A DNA stretch of 64,000 bases, taken from the NCBI GenBank assembly GCA_033795365.1, contig JARYGU010000015.1, forward strand, positions 62,001-126,000, read 5' to 3'. Shown here in pieces: positions 41,243 to 49,521 of the stretch; position 1 is the first letter of the stretch; each line of letters opens with the position of its first letter. The position numbers were made by a program, and so were the translations under genes. Under the pieces are notes generated by a model, which worked only from the letters and a program-made list of their open reading frames with translations, made no database searches and was not told the origin of the DNA. The DNA comes from JARYGU01 sp033795365 (GTDB lineage Bacteria; Pseudomonadota; Alphaproteobacteria; Rhizobiales; Rhizobiaceae).

Positions 41243-43714
41243 TCAGAAGGTTGCCGCCGTGGCGAGGCCGATGCCATGCACCTCGCCGGACGGCTTTCGT
41301 CCGACGGTGTCTGCATCCGGCACCAGCCGAACGGTCTTCGCTTCCGCCGGTGCCAGATGAAACCAGTTGTCGGACGGCAGGAAGCCGTCCGCCTCGATCG
41401 CCACGGACTGCGCCAGGCGGTCGGCCTCCAACGAGAGAAACCAGCCGTTCTCGTCTTCAACGAGCGTTGCCGAAACGGTTGCCGGCCGGAGCGCCTCGGC
41501 GCGCCCGAGCGGAAAGTGAAAGGCCTCCGCCAGCACCATCCCGGCGCCGGCACATCTGAGCTTCGCGACGGTCACGTCATGGGCGGGCTGGCCGAAGCGG
41601 AACGCATAGGTGGTGTCGAAGAAGGCTCCGAAAAGCGCCGTTGCGGGAAAGCTTGCCGCCTGCCGCGCGCCAAGGCTCATTTTCCGCTTGCCGCCCGCGA
41701 CACGCTGGCGTCCCTCGCGCAGGCAGGAAAGCTCCAGCACGAGCTCCAGCGGTTCCGCCGTCTCGTTCAGCACGTGCACGTCGAGGCCGTTCGTTCCCTC
41801 GTCACAAAGCAGCACCTGCACCGGCCGGAAGGCGCGCCGCAGCGCATACCATGCCGGCTTCGGTCGTCCCGTCGCATCGATCACTCCCCAGCCTGCGCCG
41901 GGCAGCAGATCCTGCAGCGTCCAGACGAGCGCGCCGTTGGCGCTCGATCCGGGCCGCCGCCATTCGGCGAAGGTCGCTTCCATGACCTCGCCCGAGACCG
42001 CGCGGGACAGGGCGAGATAGTGCGGAAGGTTCTCGCGCCGCAGCCGCGCCGGATCGGCGCCATAGAGCTCCTCAAGATAGTGGTCGCGCACATCCTCGAA
42101 ATCCCAGGAGGCGCCGCGATCGCGCGGCACCCGTGCTTTCCATCGCGGATCATGCACGGCAGGCACGTCGAGATGCGCATCAAGCGTCGATTGTTCCGGC
42201 ACATTGGCGAAGGCGAGGCTTTCCGCGGCAAAACGTATGCCGGCGCGTCTTGCGTCCTCCAGCGGCCGGCAATAGGCGCCGACGCCGTAATAATGCGTCA
42301 CGCCTGCATTGGGCGAGAAGGGCATGGCGCCGCCGCTCGGGCTGTTTTCGGCATAGGGCACATCCGGTCTCAGCCGTGCGGCGACCGTCGGCAGGATCTC
42401 CTCGGTCAGCGGTCCCGCCCAGCTTCTCTCCGGCAGGCCGAGCATTGCCGCCTGCTGGTAGATCTCGCTGCCGCCACAGAGGACGGCGAGGGAGGGCGAG
42501 GCCGAAACCCCAGTCAGGAAATCCTCCGCCTCCCGTTCTACGAAAGCCGCAAATGCGGGATCCTGAGCCGGGTAATCGAAATTGGCGAACATGAAATCCT
42601 GCCAGACGAGGATTCCGTGCTCGTCGCAGAGACGAAAGAAATCCGCCGTCTCGTAGGTCATCGTGCCGCCGATGCGCAGCATGTTCATGCCGGCCTGCGC
42701 GGCAAGCCTGACGAACGGTTCGTAACGGTCCCGCTCGCAGGGAAGATCGACGATGTCGGCATTCGTCCAGACCGCGCCGCGGCAGAACACGGGCGATCCG
42801 TTCACCACGAGCCTGAAGTCGCTCCCGTCCGTTCCGCGATCGAGCGAGATGCGGCGGAACCCAGTTCGGGCGACGCTCCGCCTTTCGCCGTCGGCCTCGA
42901 TCTCCACCGCATGCAGCGCCGGCCTTCCATGCGTATGAGGCCACCAGGGCTCGACGTCAGGAATGGCGAGCCGGCCCATGAAGCGGCCGTCCGGCGCGCG
43001 ATCCATGGCAAGGGAGCGGCCGGCGCAGCGAAGCACCGCTTCCTTCAGCCCCGGAGCGATAAAGGAGAGGTCGAGATGCCCGGTGCCGTCATCGGCGAGG
43101 CGTGCGGAAAGCCGCAGGTCGCGCTGCCGTCGCCCGCCGTCGTCGCATTTCAGCCGCACCGGGCGGAAAGGCCCTGCCGGGTGAATTTCCGGGCACCAGC
43201 CGGGCATGTAGCCGAGAAGGCTGGTGCGCACCAGCCGCAGACCCTGCGGGGTGATCATCTGCGGACGCCAGCGCGCCCGCGGCCCCTTTCGGGCAAGGTG
43301 AGGCGCAAGCGCGCGAAAACAGATCGCCAGCCGGTCGCGGCCGGAAAGCGTCACGGAAACTTCCAGCGGCGCGAACATGGACTGCGAGACGGCAACCGGC
43401 GCGCCGTTCCAGTAGATCTCGGCAACGCTCGCAAGTCCTTCGAAGAGAAGCGTCGCCGCGCCCGGCCTTTCGCCGGCAAGATCGAGGACGTACCAGGCGT
43501 CCTTGTCGTTCAACGGATAGGGCGCGGTCCGGTCGAAGCGGCCGGCGCGTTCCAGCGCGCCCGCCACCGTGCCGGGCACCGGCGCGTCGATCGAACCGGT
43601 CTCCTCCATGCCGTCGGGCGGCGTCGCCCATGCGCCTGCGGCGGTCAGGCTCATGCGCCAGCCTTCGGTGAGGCTGCGTCCAGCCGGAGCTTCCGTCGCA
43701 GATGGAATGTCCAT
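41243..43714 (-). CDS. Glycoside hydrolase family 2 protein, beta-mannosidase-like
   Basis: An 823-residue GH2 enzyme with the sugar-binding domain (PLNDKDAWYVLDL, LLFEGLASVAEIYWNGAPV), the immunoglobulin-like domain and the TIM barrel starting near residue 305. The acid/base Glu417 sits in LCGGSEIYQQ, where family members normally have Asn before the Glu; here it is Ser. The nucleophile is probably Glu498 in RFAAESLAFANVPEQ. There is no signal peptide, so it is cytosolic. It is the last gene of the carrier-protein operon, and its stop codon abuts that of the convergent hydrolase gene. Confidence 0.83.
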   Translation of the reverse strand: MDIPSATEAPAGRSLTEGWRMSLTAAGAWATPPDGMEETGSIDAPVPGTVAGALERAGRFDRTAPYPLNDKDAWYVLDLAGERPGAATLLFEGLASVAEIYWNGAPVAVSQSMFAPLEVSVTLSGRDRLAICFRALAPHLARKGPRARWRPQMITPQGLRLVRTSLLGYMPGWCPEIHPAGPFRPVRLKCDDGGRRQRDLRLSARLADDGTGHLDLSFIAPGLKEAVLRCAGRSLAMDRAPDGRFMGRLAIPDVEPWWPHTHGRPALHAVEIEADGERRSVARTGFRRISLDRGTDGSDFRLVVNGSPVFCRGAVWTNADIVDLPCERDRYEPFVRLAAQAGMNMLRIGGTMTYETADFFRLCDEHGILVWQDFMFANFDYPAQDPAFAAFVEREAEDFLTGVSASPSLAVLCGGSEIYQQAAMLGLPERSWAGPLTEEILPTVAARLRPDVPYAENSPSGGAMPFSPNAGVTHYYGVGAYCRPLEDARRAGIRFAAESLAFANVPEQSTLDAHLDVPAVHDPRWKARVPRDRGASWDFEDVRDHYLEELYGADPARLRRENLPHYLALSRAVSGEVMEATFAEWRRPGSSANGALVWTLQDLLPGAGWGVIDATGRPKPAWYALRRAFRPVQVLLCDEGTNGLDVHVLNETAEPLELVLELSCLREGRQRVAGGKRKMSLGARQAASFPATALFGAFFDTTYAFRFGQPAHDVTVAKLRCAGAGMVLAEAFHFPLGRAEALRPATVSATLVEDENGWFLSLEADRLAQSVAIEADGFLPSDNWFHLAPAEAKTVRLVPDADTVGRKPSGEVHGIGLATAATF

Positions 43715-43726
43715 GCCTGCCCCCGT

Positions 43727-44695
43727 TCAGCCGATCCGCGCGGCAAGCGCACGAACAAGCCTGTCCCAGGCCTCGGCGGCCGGGTCGAGCGCCGTTTGAA
43801 GCGGTTCGAACTTCCGCCGCGTCACCGCGCGGGCAAGCTGGAACTGGACCGACTTCGCCACCTCTGAGATGCGCCTCGCCTCGCTTGCCGCCTCCGAAAA
43901 GCCGCCGTCGGCCCCGAACCAGTCGAGATGGCTCGCCGCAAGCTCGAAATTCGCGCCGAGCTGGCGCAGCGTGTTGAACGCGTATTTGTGGAAGAAGCCG
44001 AAGGGGCGCTCCGCGAGCGCTTCCACCTGGAAGGGAAAGACCGCGGCGAAGGCCGCGACCGGATTGGCCTTCGGCCGGCGCTGGAAGTGGAACCGCAGCA
44101 GCCGGGCAGCCTCCCGCCGCAGGTGGTCCTCGGCAGGCCTTGCCGCCGGGAATTTCGCGAATTCGCTGTAGGGCAGAAAGGGCAGGTCGTCCGGCCCTTC
44201 CGTCATGTGGAACAGCCCGTCGAAATCCTCGTCCTCCAGCCGGAAGAAGCCGGCATTGTGGAAATAGTCGAGCCGGCGGTTCTCTATATCCAGCCGGTTG
44301 ATCGCGACCGTCGTCTTGCCATGCTCCTGGCGATAGGCGACGCCGCGCGTGTCGGGCATGAAGTAGCTGTCCATCTCGATCAGGCAGAGCCGGCCGCGCG
44401 CAATCTGCTCCGCGACGTGGGCTTCCACCCGGTCGTAGATCGCAAGCTCGGTGCAGCGGATGCCGTAGAGCGCTTCGAGGTCTTCCAGCGGCACCTTGAA
44501 GAAGGTGAACTGGTCTCCCTCGAAATCCTGGGTCAGCGTGAAGCCGAGCATGGCTTCGGGCGCCGTGCCGAAGGCGTTCAGCACCTCGATCCACAGGTCC
44601 ACATAGCAGTTGGTCTCCGGCCACATGCGCTCCGGATGATGGAGCGCATGTGGCTGATAGGCAGCCGGGTCGAGCCCGGGAAAGACGGTCGTCAT
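43727..44695 (-). CDS. DUF1839-family protein
   Basis: A 322-residue cytosolic protein of the DUF1839 family, starting TTVFPGLDPAAYQPHALHHPERMWPETNCYVDLWIEVL. Family segments include FEGDQFTFFKVPLEDLEALYGI and CLIEMDSYFMPDTRGVAYRQEHGKT near residues 105-130, then RRLDYFHNAGFFRLEDEDF. From memory, this family regularly accompanies amino acid:[carrier protein] ligases, as here, where it lies 7 bases after the ligase gene. The Cys, His and Asp residues in the central block could form an active site, perhaps transferring the amino acid from the carrier protein. Function is unproven. Confidence 0.82.
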   Translation of the reverse strand: MTTVFPGLDPAAYQPHALHHPERMWPETNCYVDLWIEVLNAFGTAPEAMLGFTLTQDFEGDQFTFFKVPLEDLEALYGIRCTELAIYDRVEAHVAEQIARGRLCLIEMDSYFMPDTRGVAYRQEHGKTTVAINRLDIENRRLDYFHNAGFFRLEDEDFDGLFHMTEGPDDLPFLPYSEFAKFPAARPAEDHLRREAARLLRFHFQRRPKANPVAAFAAVFPFQVEALAERPFGFFHKYAFNTLRQLGANFELAASHLDWFGADGGFSEAASEARRISEVAKSVQFQLARAVTRRKFEPLQTALDPAAEAWDRLVRALAARIG

Positions 44696-44702
44696 GCCGG
44701 TA

Positions 44703-45611
44703 TCAGAGCCCGAGCGCCTTGCGCACGTCCACCGGCCATTCGGCGGTATCGAGACCGTGGCGGGCGAAGAGCGCGAGCGCGATGCGTTCGAGCCCGAAGC
44801 CGACGCAGGCCGTATGCGCGACGCTGCCGTCCTCCAGATAGAGGCCCCATTTCGTGCCGAAGGCGTCCTGGTGATAGTTGAAGCTCATGCAGGCCGTCTG
44901 CTTGGCCACCGAGGTCACCGGGATGAGCAGCTCGAACTTCAGGTTCTGGTCGCGCTGGTTGTTGGCGAGCATCTTGCCGGCGCGCCCGAAGAAGGGATCG
45001 TTGGCGACGTCGATCGTCACCTCCAGTCCCAGCATCTCCATCATCTTGATGCCGCGGTCCATCCAGGTCTGGCGGAAGTCGGTGACGTGCTTCTCCGTCC
45101 CCATGCAGACATATTCGCGCATGCGGAAGAGCTGCTGACGGGCCGGATCGTTGGAGGGCTCGTGGCGGAAGCAATAGGATTGCAGGTCGAAGAGCCCGCC
45201 GGAAGTGGGCAGCTTGCCGCGCTTGGCGACGGTCGGATAGAGCGGATAGCAGGCCGCTGGCGTCAGCACGATGTCGGTCGCCTTCTGGTCCTTGGTCCAG
45301 TCGCCCTCCACCTCCATGCACTGAAGCAGGTTCATATGGTCGAGCTCGTTGCCGCAGAAGCTGTGCACGGTGCCGGCGAGCTGCGGAAAGCTCTTCATAT
45401 AGCCGCTGGTTTCGAAATAGGCGCGGTTCATGCCCGGCGGAAAGCGGATAGCTTCGGCGCCGTCCTTGCCCCCGAAGCTGTCGATCAGCGCCTCGAAGCG
45501 CGTGATCACCTCCTCGAAGCGGCCGGAGCGGCCGTAAAGTCCTTCCACGCCTGTTTCGATGAGCAGGCCGGAATCGAAAAGTCTATCGAGCAGTGAAGTC
45601 TGCATATCCAT
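44703..45611 (-). CDS. Amino acid:[carrier protein] ligase (class II aaRS homologue)
   Basis: A 302-residue homologue of the catalytic domain of atypical seryl-tRNA synthetase, without a tRNA-binding domain. Members from Bradyrhizobium and Agrobacterium are known to activate glycine or alanine and load it onto a carrier protein. Class II motif 2 is FRHE at 148-151 and motif 3 is GFGLER at 271-276. The expected zinc ligands are Cys121, Glu166 and Cys269. The ATG at 45611 lies 5 bases from the end of the acyl-CoA dehydrogenase gene. The operon supplies the carrier protein partner at 46786-47040. Confidence 0.9.
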   Translation of the reverse strand: MDMQTSLLDRLFDSGLLIETGVEGLYGRSGRFEEVITRFEALIDSFGGKDGAEAIRFPPGMNRAYFETSGYMKSFPQLAGTVHSFCGNELDHMNLLQCMEVEGDWTKDQKATDIVLTPAACYPLYPTVAKRGKLPTSGGLFDLQSYCFRHEPSNDPARQQLFRMREYVCMGTEKHVTDFRQTWMDRGIKMMEMLGLEVTIDVANDPFFGRAGKMLANNQRDQNLKFELLIPVTSVAKQTACMSFNYHQDAFGTKWGLYLEDGSVAHTACVGFGLERIALALFARHGLDTAEWPVDVRKALGL

Positions 45612-45616
45612 GTCTG

Positions 45617-46789
45617 TCACCCCGTCAGGCTGGTGTCCTGCTTGTGGACGAGCAGGAGGTTGGACGTGTTGCCGAGAATACGATCGTTGGAGATCATGAG
45701 TTGTGCGGAATGCGCGTCGCGCAGGTGGCGTCCGAGGCTGAAGGGCGTGCCGTTCTTGTAGCCCATGATGCCGCAGATCAGCATCGCATGGTTGATGATC
45801 GTCAGGATCGTCTCCGAGGAGCCGATCTTGATGTTGTTCATCGCCACGGCGAATCCCATCGAGGAGAGGCGGTCCGGATCGGCCTTGGCCGCCTCGAATT
45901 CCTTCAGCCCCGCCACCACGTTGGATTTCAGAAGCTGCAGCAGGTTGGAGGCTTCCGCCAGCCTGAGCGCGCCGGGCGGCGGTGCGCCGGGGCTCTTGCG
46001 GGCGGCGGCGCGCACGAAATTCTGCGCCCGCGTCACCGCATTGACGGCGATGCCGTACCACACGCCGCTCCAGAGCAGGTGCGAGGTGGCGAGCATGGAT
46101 TGCGCCGCGATCTCGGCGAAGGGCTTCGGCAGGACCTGTTCGGCCGGAGCCTCGCCCTTGAAGAGATAGCCGTCCGAGCAGGTTCCGCGCATGCCGAGCG
46201 TGTCCCATTTGTGGGTGCGTTCCAGCGTGTACTGATCCCGGGTGAAAACGGTCATCACCTGGTCGGTGGACGGAGCCTCTGCATGGGCGCGAGACGTGAT
46301 CAGGATCGCATCCGCATATTCGCCGTAGGAAATGACGGTGGCATCCTTTTCCAGCCGGCAGGTCTCGCCGGAGATCTCGATCGCGCAGATGCTGTTGCGC
46401 AGGTTGCCGCCGATCCCGCCTTCGGTCGTGGCGGAGGCGAGCAGCAGCTGCTCTTCCGAGACACGCTGCATGAAGCCGCGGTGCCATGCGCTGTCGATAC
46501 CGTGCGAAACGAGGCTCGAAAGTTTGATATGGTGCATGGCGAAGACCATTGCGGCGGCGGCGCAGGACTGCCCGATCAGCGAGCAGATCTCGGCGATTTC
46601 GGAAAGGCCCGCATCCTCGCCGCCGAGCGCGCCGGGGATCTGGATCGAAAGCAGCCGTTCGGCTGCCATCGCCTCGACCGCTTCGCGCGGGAAGCGGCCC
46701 TTGGCGTCGACGTCGTCGGCATGCGCTCCGGCAACGGCGGCGACACGGCCTGCGCGTTCCGCGAGGCTCATGCTCGAGGACATGTTCAT
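45617..46789 (-). CDS. Acyl-CoA dehydrogenase-like enzyme of the carrier-protein operon
   Basis: A 390-residue flavoprotein with acyl-CoA dehydrogenase fold. The N-terminal helical domain includes LLSIQIPGALGGEDAGLSEIAEI. The FAD-binding middle domain shows CRLEKDATVISYGEYADAILITS and WDTLGMRGTCSDGYLF, and the C-terminal helices contain LLQLLKSNVVAGLKEFEAAKAD. It overlaps the carrier-protein gene by four bases (ATGA). By analogy with prolyl-carrier-protein dehydrogenases it may oxidise the aminoacyl group bound to the carrier protein. That role is inference. Confidence 0.84.
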   Translation of the reverse strand: MNMSSSMSLAERAGRVAAVAGAHADDVDAKGRFPREAVEAMAAERLLSIQIPGALGGEDAGLSEIAEICSLIGQSCAAAAMVFAMHHIKLSSLVSHGIDSAWHRGFMQRVSEEQLLLASATTEGGIGGNLRNSICAIEISGETCRLEKDATVISYGEYADAILITSRAHAEAPSTDQVMTVFTRDQYTLERTHKWDTLGMRGTCSDGYLFKGEAPAEQVLPKPFAEIAAQSMLATSHLLWSGVWYGIAVNAVTRAQNFVRAAARKSPGAPPPGALRLAEASNLLQLLKSNVVAGLKEFEAAKADPDRLSSMGFAVAMNNIKIGSSETILTIINHAMLICGIMGYKNGTPFSLGRHLRDAHSAQLMISNDRILGNTSNLLLVHKQDTSLTG

Positions 46790-47040
46790 TCGGCGGCCTC
46801 CGCGCTGCCGACGAGACCCTCGACCGTGCAGGCGATTGCGTCGATGCTCTGGAAGGACTTGCGGTTGAGGAGGGTGTCGGGAAACTCGATATCGAAGGCT
46901 TCCTCGATCGCCAGCATGATCTGCACGGATGCGAAGGACGACATGCCGGCCGTATAGAGGTCGGCGTCGTCCTTCACCTGGTCGACTGCGACCGGCAGGC
47001 CGCCATGTTTGCCCAGCAGTTCCCGGATTTTCGTCTTCAT
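46786..47040 (-). CDS. Acyl/aminoacyl carrier protein
   Basis: An 84-residue acidic carrier protein. The phosphopantetheine attachment region reads DLYTAGMSSFASVQIMLAIEEAFDIEFPD. Ser35 aligns with the modified Ser of acyl carrier proteins, although the usual Asp-Ser-Leu is replaced by Ser-Ser-Phe, a pattern I associate with partners of amino acid:[carrier protein] ligases. It is the first gene of a five-gene minus-strand operon (carrier protein, dehydrogenase, ligase, DUF1839, GH2). A phosphopantetheinyl transferase is not encoded in the window. Confidence 0.9.
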   Translation of the reverse strand: MKTKIRELLGKHGGLPVAVDQVKDDADLYTAGMSSFASVQIMLAIEEAFDIEFPDTLLNRKSFQSIDAIACTVEGLVGSAEAAE

Positions 47041-47426
47041 GTCGCTCTCTCCTGTTTTCTTGGGCGTGCGCTACACGTCATGCGCGCGTTCTCTTTTGCG
47101 GTATTGAATACAGGAAGGGCGATAAGAACGGCTAAAGGGACATGGATAAGAAAGGGTGAAATCGCCGGAAAATTGCATCGGCACGATATATCGCGCGAAA
47201 TCGCCGCGCGGTTAACTTTCGCCGGACGGCGGAAAACCCGGGCGATTGCCGATCTGCCTGCCCCGCACGGCCAGCTCTCGGCATCGCGCGATAGAGTTTT
47301 TGTTAACCATATTGTGGAAGTTTGCGGGACGGTGATCCGGTCGTTCCGCGTTGCTCCGGCTAAAGACGATTCCGGGTTGCAGACAGTGGTGCCGCGGTCA
47401 CGCCGGCAGTCTCTTTTGGGCTTTCC
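47041..47426. other. Divergent control region between the carrier-protein operon and the polysaccharide copolymerase
   Basis: A 386-base gap that must hold two divergent promoters. A 10-base perfect palindrome CGATATATCG lies at 47184-47193 in an otherwise mixed sequence, and GTTAAC occurs twice downstream. No gene is credible. Shared location suggests both transcription units could be controlled together. Confidence 0.5.
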
Positions 47427-49508
47427 ATGGACATAGACATTTCACAGCTGCCAGGAATCCTGAAACGCCGGATGCATTACGTCGTCCTGACGGCGCTGGT
47501 CTGTGCCGTCCTGGCGCTCGGTTTCGTGCTGCTTCAGAAGCCCTATTTCCGTTCCGCCGCCGAGCTGTTGGTCGACACCGATCGCGGCCCCGTGGTCGGC
47601 ACGGACGGTACGGCGCCCGCGACGTCCGCGGCGGATGCTCAGCAGGCCGTGGGCAGCCAGATCTATATCCTGCAATCACGCGAGCTTCTGCGGGATGTGG
47701 TCAAGCGGCTCGATCTCGTTTCCGATCCCTATCTCGCCGCATCGGGCGGCGGCTTGCGTCAGCGCCTCTTCGGCGGTTCGCATCCAGCCGATCCGGGCGA
47801 CAGGACCGATGCCGTCGTCAGCGCGCTGCAGAAGAATCTCACCGTGGAGCGTCAGGCCGACTCCCTCGTCTTCACCGTCACCGTAAGGCACCGCAACAGC
47901 GATATGGCGGCGAAGATCGCCAACGCGATCGCCGAATCCTACCTGCGCACCACCGATGCCTCGCGCGCCGACAGCAATCTGCGCCTGAGCATGGCGCTGC
48001 AGGTGCAGGCGGACGGGCTTCGCAAGCGTCTCCTGGAAGCGCAGGCAGCCGTGGAAACCTTCCGGGCGGAAAACGGCCTGATCAGCACGGGCCAGCAGGG
48101 TCTCGTGTCCGATCAGCAGCTCGTCGGCCTGAACCAGCAGCTTCTCGCCGCAAGCCAGCTCGTGGAACAGCAGCGGACGATCTCGGAGCAGGCGAGGCAA
48201 CTCAATCTGTCCGACGTGGAGTCCGGTGCGATTCCCGAGGCTCTGCAGTCGACCTCGCTGTCCAGCCTGAGGGTCAGGTACGCCCAGATGCTCGAGCGTC
48301 AGGCCGAGCTTTCGGCCAATCTCGGCAACGGCCATCCCCAGATGCGCGCGGCGCGCTCCCAGGTCGCCAGCATGGGGCAGACCATAGAAAACGAGCTCGG
48401 CCGCATCCGTCAGTCTACCGAGAACAGCTATCAGCGGGCGAGATCGAACCTTGCCGCGCTTCAGAAGCGCTTCGACGAGCTCACCGCGACGAACAGCAAG
48501 AGCGGCCAGGCGCGTATCCGCCTCGCCCAGCTCCAGAGCGAGGCGGCGTCCATCGACGCCGTCTACAAATCCTTCCTGACCCGTGCCGAAGAGCTCGGGC
48601 GCCAGCAGGATATCGCCACCGGCAATTCCCGCATCATCTCTCCGGCCGTCGCTTCGGCGACGCCGGTGCAGGCGCCGAAGCTTCTGGTGCTGATCGCCGC
48701 GGTTCTCTTCGGCATGGCAGCCGGCAGCGTGCTTGCCGTCCTGCGCGAGCTCGTGAGCGCGACGGTGCGTTCCGAGCGCGATCTGGTAACGAAGACCGGT
48801 GCGCCGGTTCTTGCGGTGCTGAACGGTCCGGCTGAACTCCGCCGTGAGGATACCGGCCGGTTTGTCAGGGCCAAGGCATTCCTGCGGAGGCGGCGCAGCG
48901 CCGGTCAGACGAAGCGCCGGCCGGGCGGGGAAGCCGGTGCCTTGCGCGCCGCCCAGCTCATTCGCGCCGAATTTGCCCGGAATCTGCCGGCGACCGTGGT
49001 GGTGCTGAGCGCCTCGAAGGATGGCGACGAAGCCGCCGCAGCCGATATCGCCCGCGAGCTGCACAATCTCGGCGAAAGCGTTTTCCTCTCCGATGGCGGG
49101 CTGAACCGGCAGGCGCGGCCTTCCCTTTCGAGCGGCGGTGGTTCGGTGCGGATCCGCACTGCCGTTGCGCGTGCTGCGGACGAAAGCCGTCTTGCAGCCC
49201 ACCCGCTGGGCGATATCCTTCGTTTCGAGCGGGTCGGCGGAGCCGCGGCGCACAAGGTGACGGCGCTTTCCTCAGCCCGCGTATCGACGGATATTTCGCG
49301 GCCGGGTGCCACCTTCTACGTCGTCGATGCCTGCGGTACCCCGGCTGCGGACATGCTGCCGGCCGTCCTGCGGCATGCGGACGGGATTCTCGTCCTGTGC
49401 GCGCTGGGCTCGACTGCGAGCGGCGATCTCTCCGCGCTGATGAGCGAGATCGAGCCTTGGCGAGAGAAGCTCATCGGCAACATTCTCGTCGCCAGCCGGG
49501 CGGCCTGA
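47427..49508 (+). CDS. Polysaccharide copolymerase, Wzz/GumC type with decayed BY-kinase domain
   Basis: A 693-residue inner-membrane protein that sets chain length of an exported polysaccharide. The first helix is at about residues 17-36 (YVVLTALVCAVLALGFVLLQ), the periplasmic coiled-coil part follows, and the second helix is at about 412-432. The block SRIISPAVASATPVQAPK just before it is typical. The C-terminal cytoplasmic domain (about 500-690) looks like an ExoP/BY-kinase domain. Its P-loop place reads VVLSASKDGDEAAAADIAREL without GK[ST], and no Tyr cluster ends the protein, so it is probably not a kinase. Confidence 0.84.
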   Translation: MDIDISQLPGILKRRMHYVVLTALVCAVLALGFVLLQKPYFRSAAELLVDTDRGPVVGTDGTAPATSAADAQQAVGSQIYILQSRELLRDVVKRLDLVSDPYLAASGGGLRQRLFGGSHPADPGDRTDAVVSALQKNLTVERQADSLVFTVTVRHRNSDMAAKIANAIAESYLRTTDASRADSNLRLSMALQVQADGLRKRLLEAQAAVETFRAENGLISTGQQGLVSDQQLVGLNQQLLAASQLVEQQRTISEQARQLNLSDVESGAIPEALQSTSLSSLRVRYAQMLERQAELSANLGNGHPQMRAARSQVASMGQTIENELGRIRQSTENSYQRARSNLAALQKRFDELTATNSKSGQARIRLAQLQSEAASIDAVYKSFLTRAEELGRQQDIATGNSRIISPAVASATPVQAPKLLVLIAAVLFGMAAGSVLAVLRELVSATVRSERDLVTKTGAPVLAVLNGPAELRREDTGRFVRAKAFLRRRRSAGQTKRRPGGEAGALRAAQLIRAEFARNLPATVVVLSASKDGDEAAAADIARELHNLGESVFLSDGGLNRQARPSLSSGGGSVRIRTAVARAADESRLAAHPLGDILRFERVGGAAAHKVTALSSARVSTDISRPGATFYVVDACGTPAADMLPAVLRHADGILVLCALGSTASGDLSALMSEIEPWREKLIGNILVASRAA

Positions 49509-49521
49509 CGGGGGAGGGACG

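Noticed and set aside
41276..43867. An 863-codon plus-strand open frame opposite the GH2 gene
   Set aside because: Shadow frame; the minus strand carries intact GH2 domain order and catalytic residues.
45617..46789. Annotating this gene as a fatty-acid beta-oxidation acyl-CoA dehydrogenase
   Set aside because: Overlap with a carrier-protein gene and coupling to an amino acid ligase make a carrier-protein-bound substrate more likely than a CoA ester.
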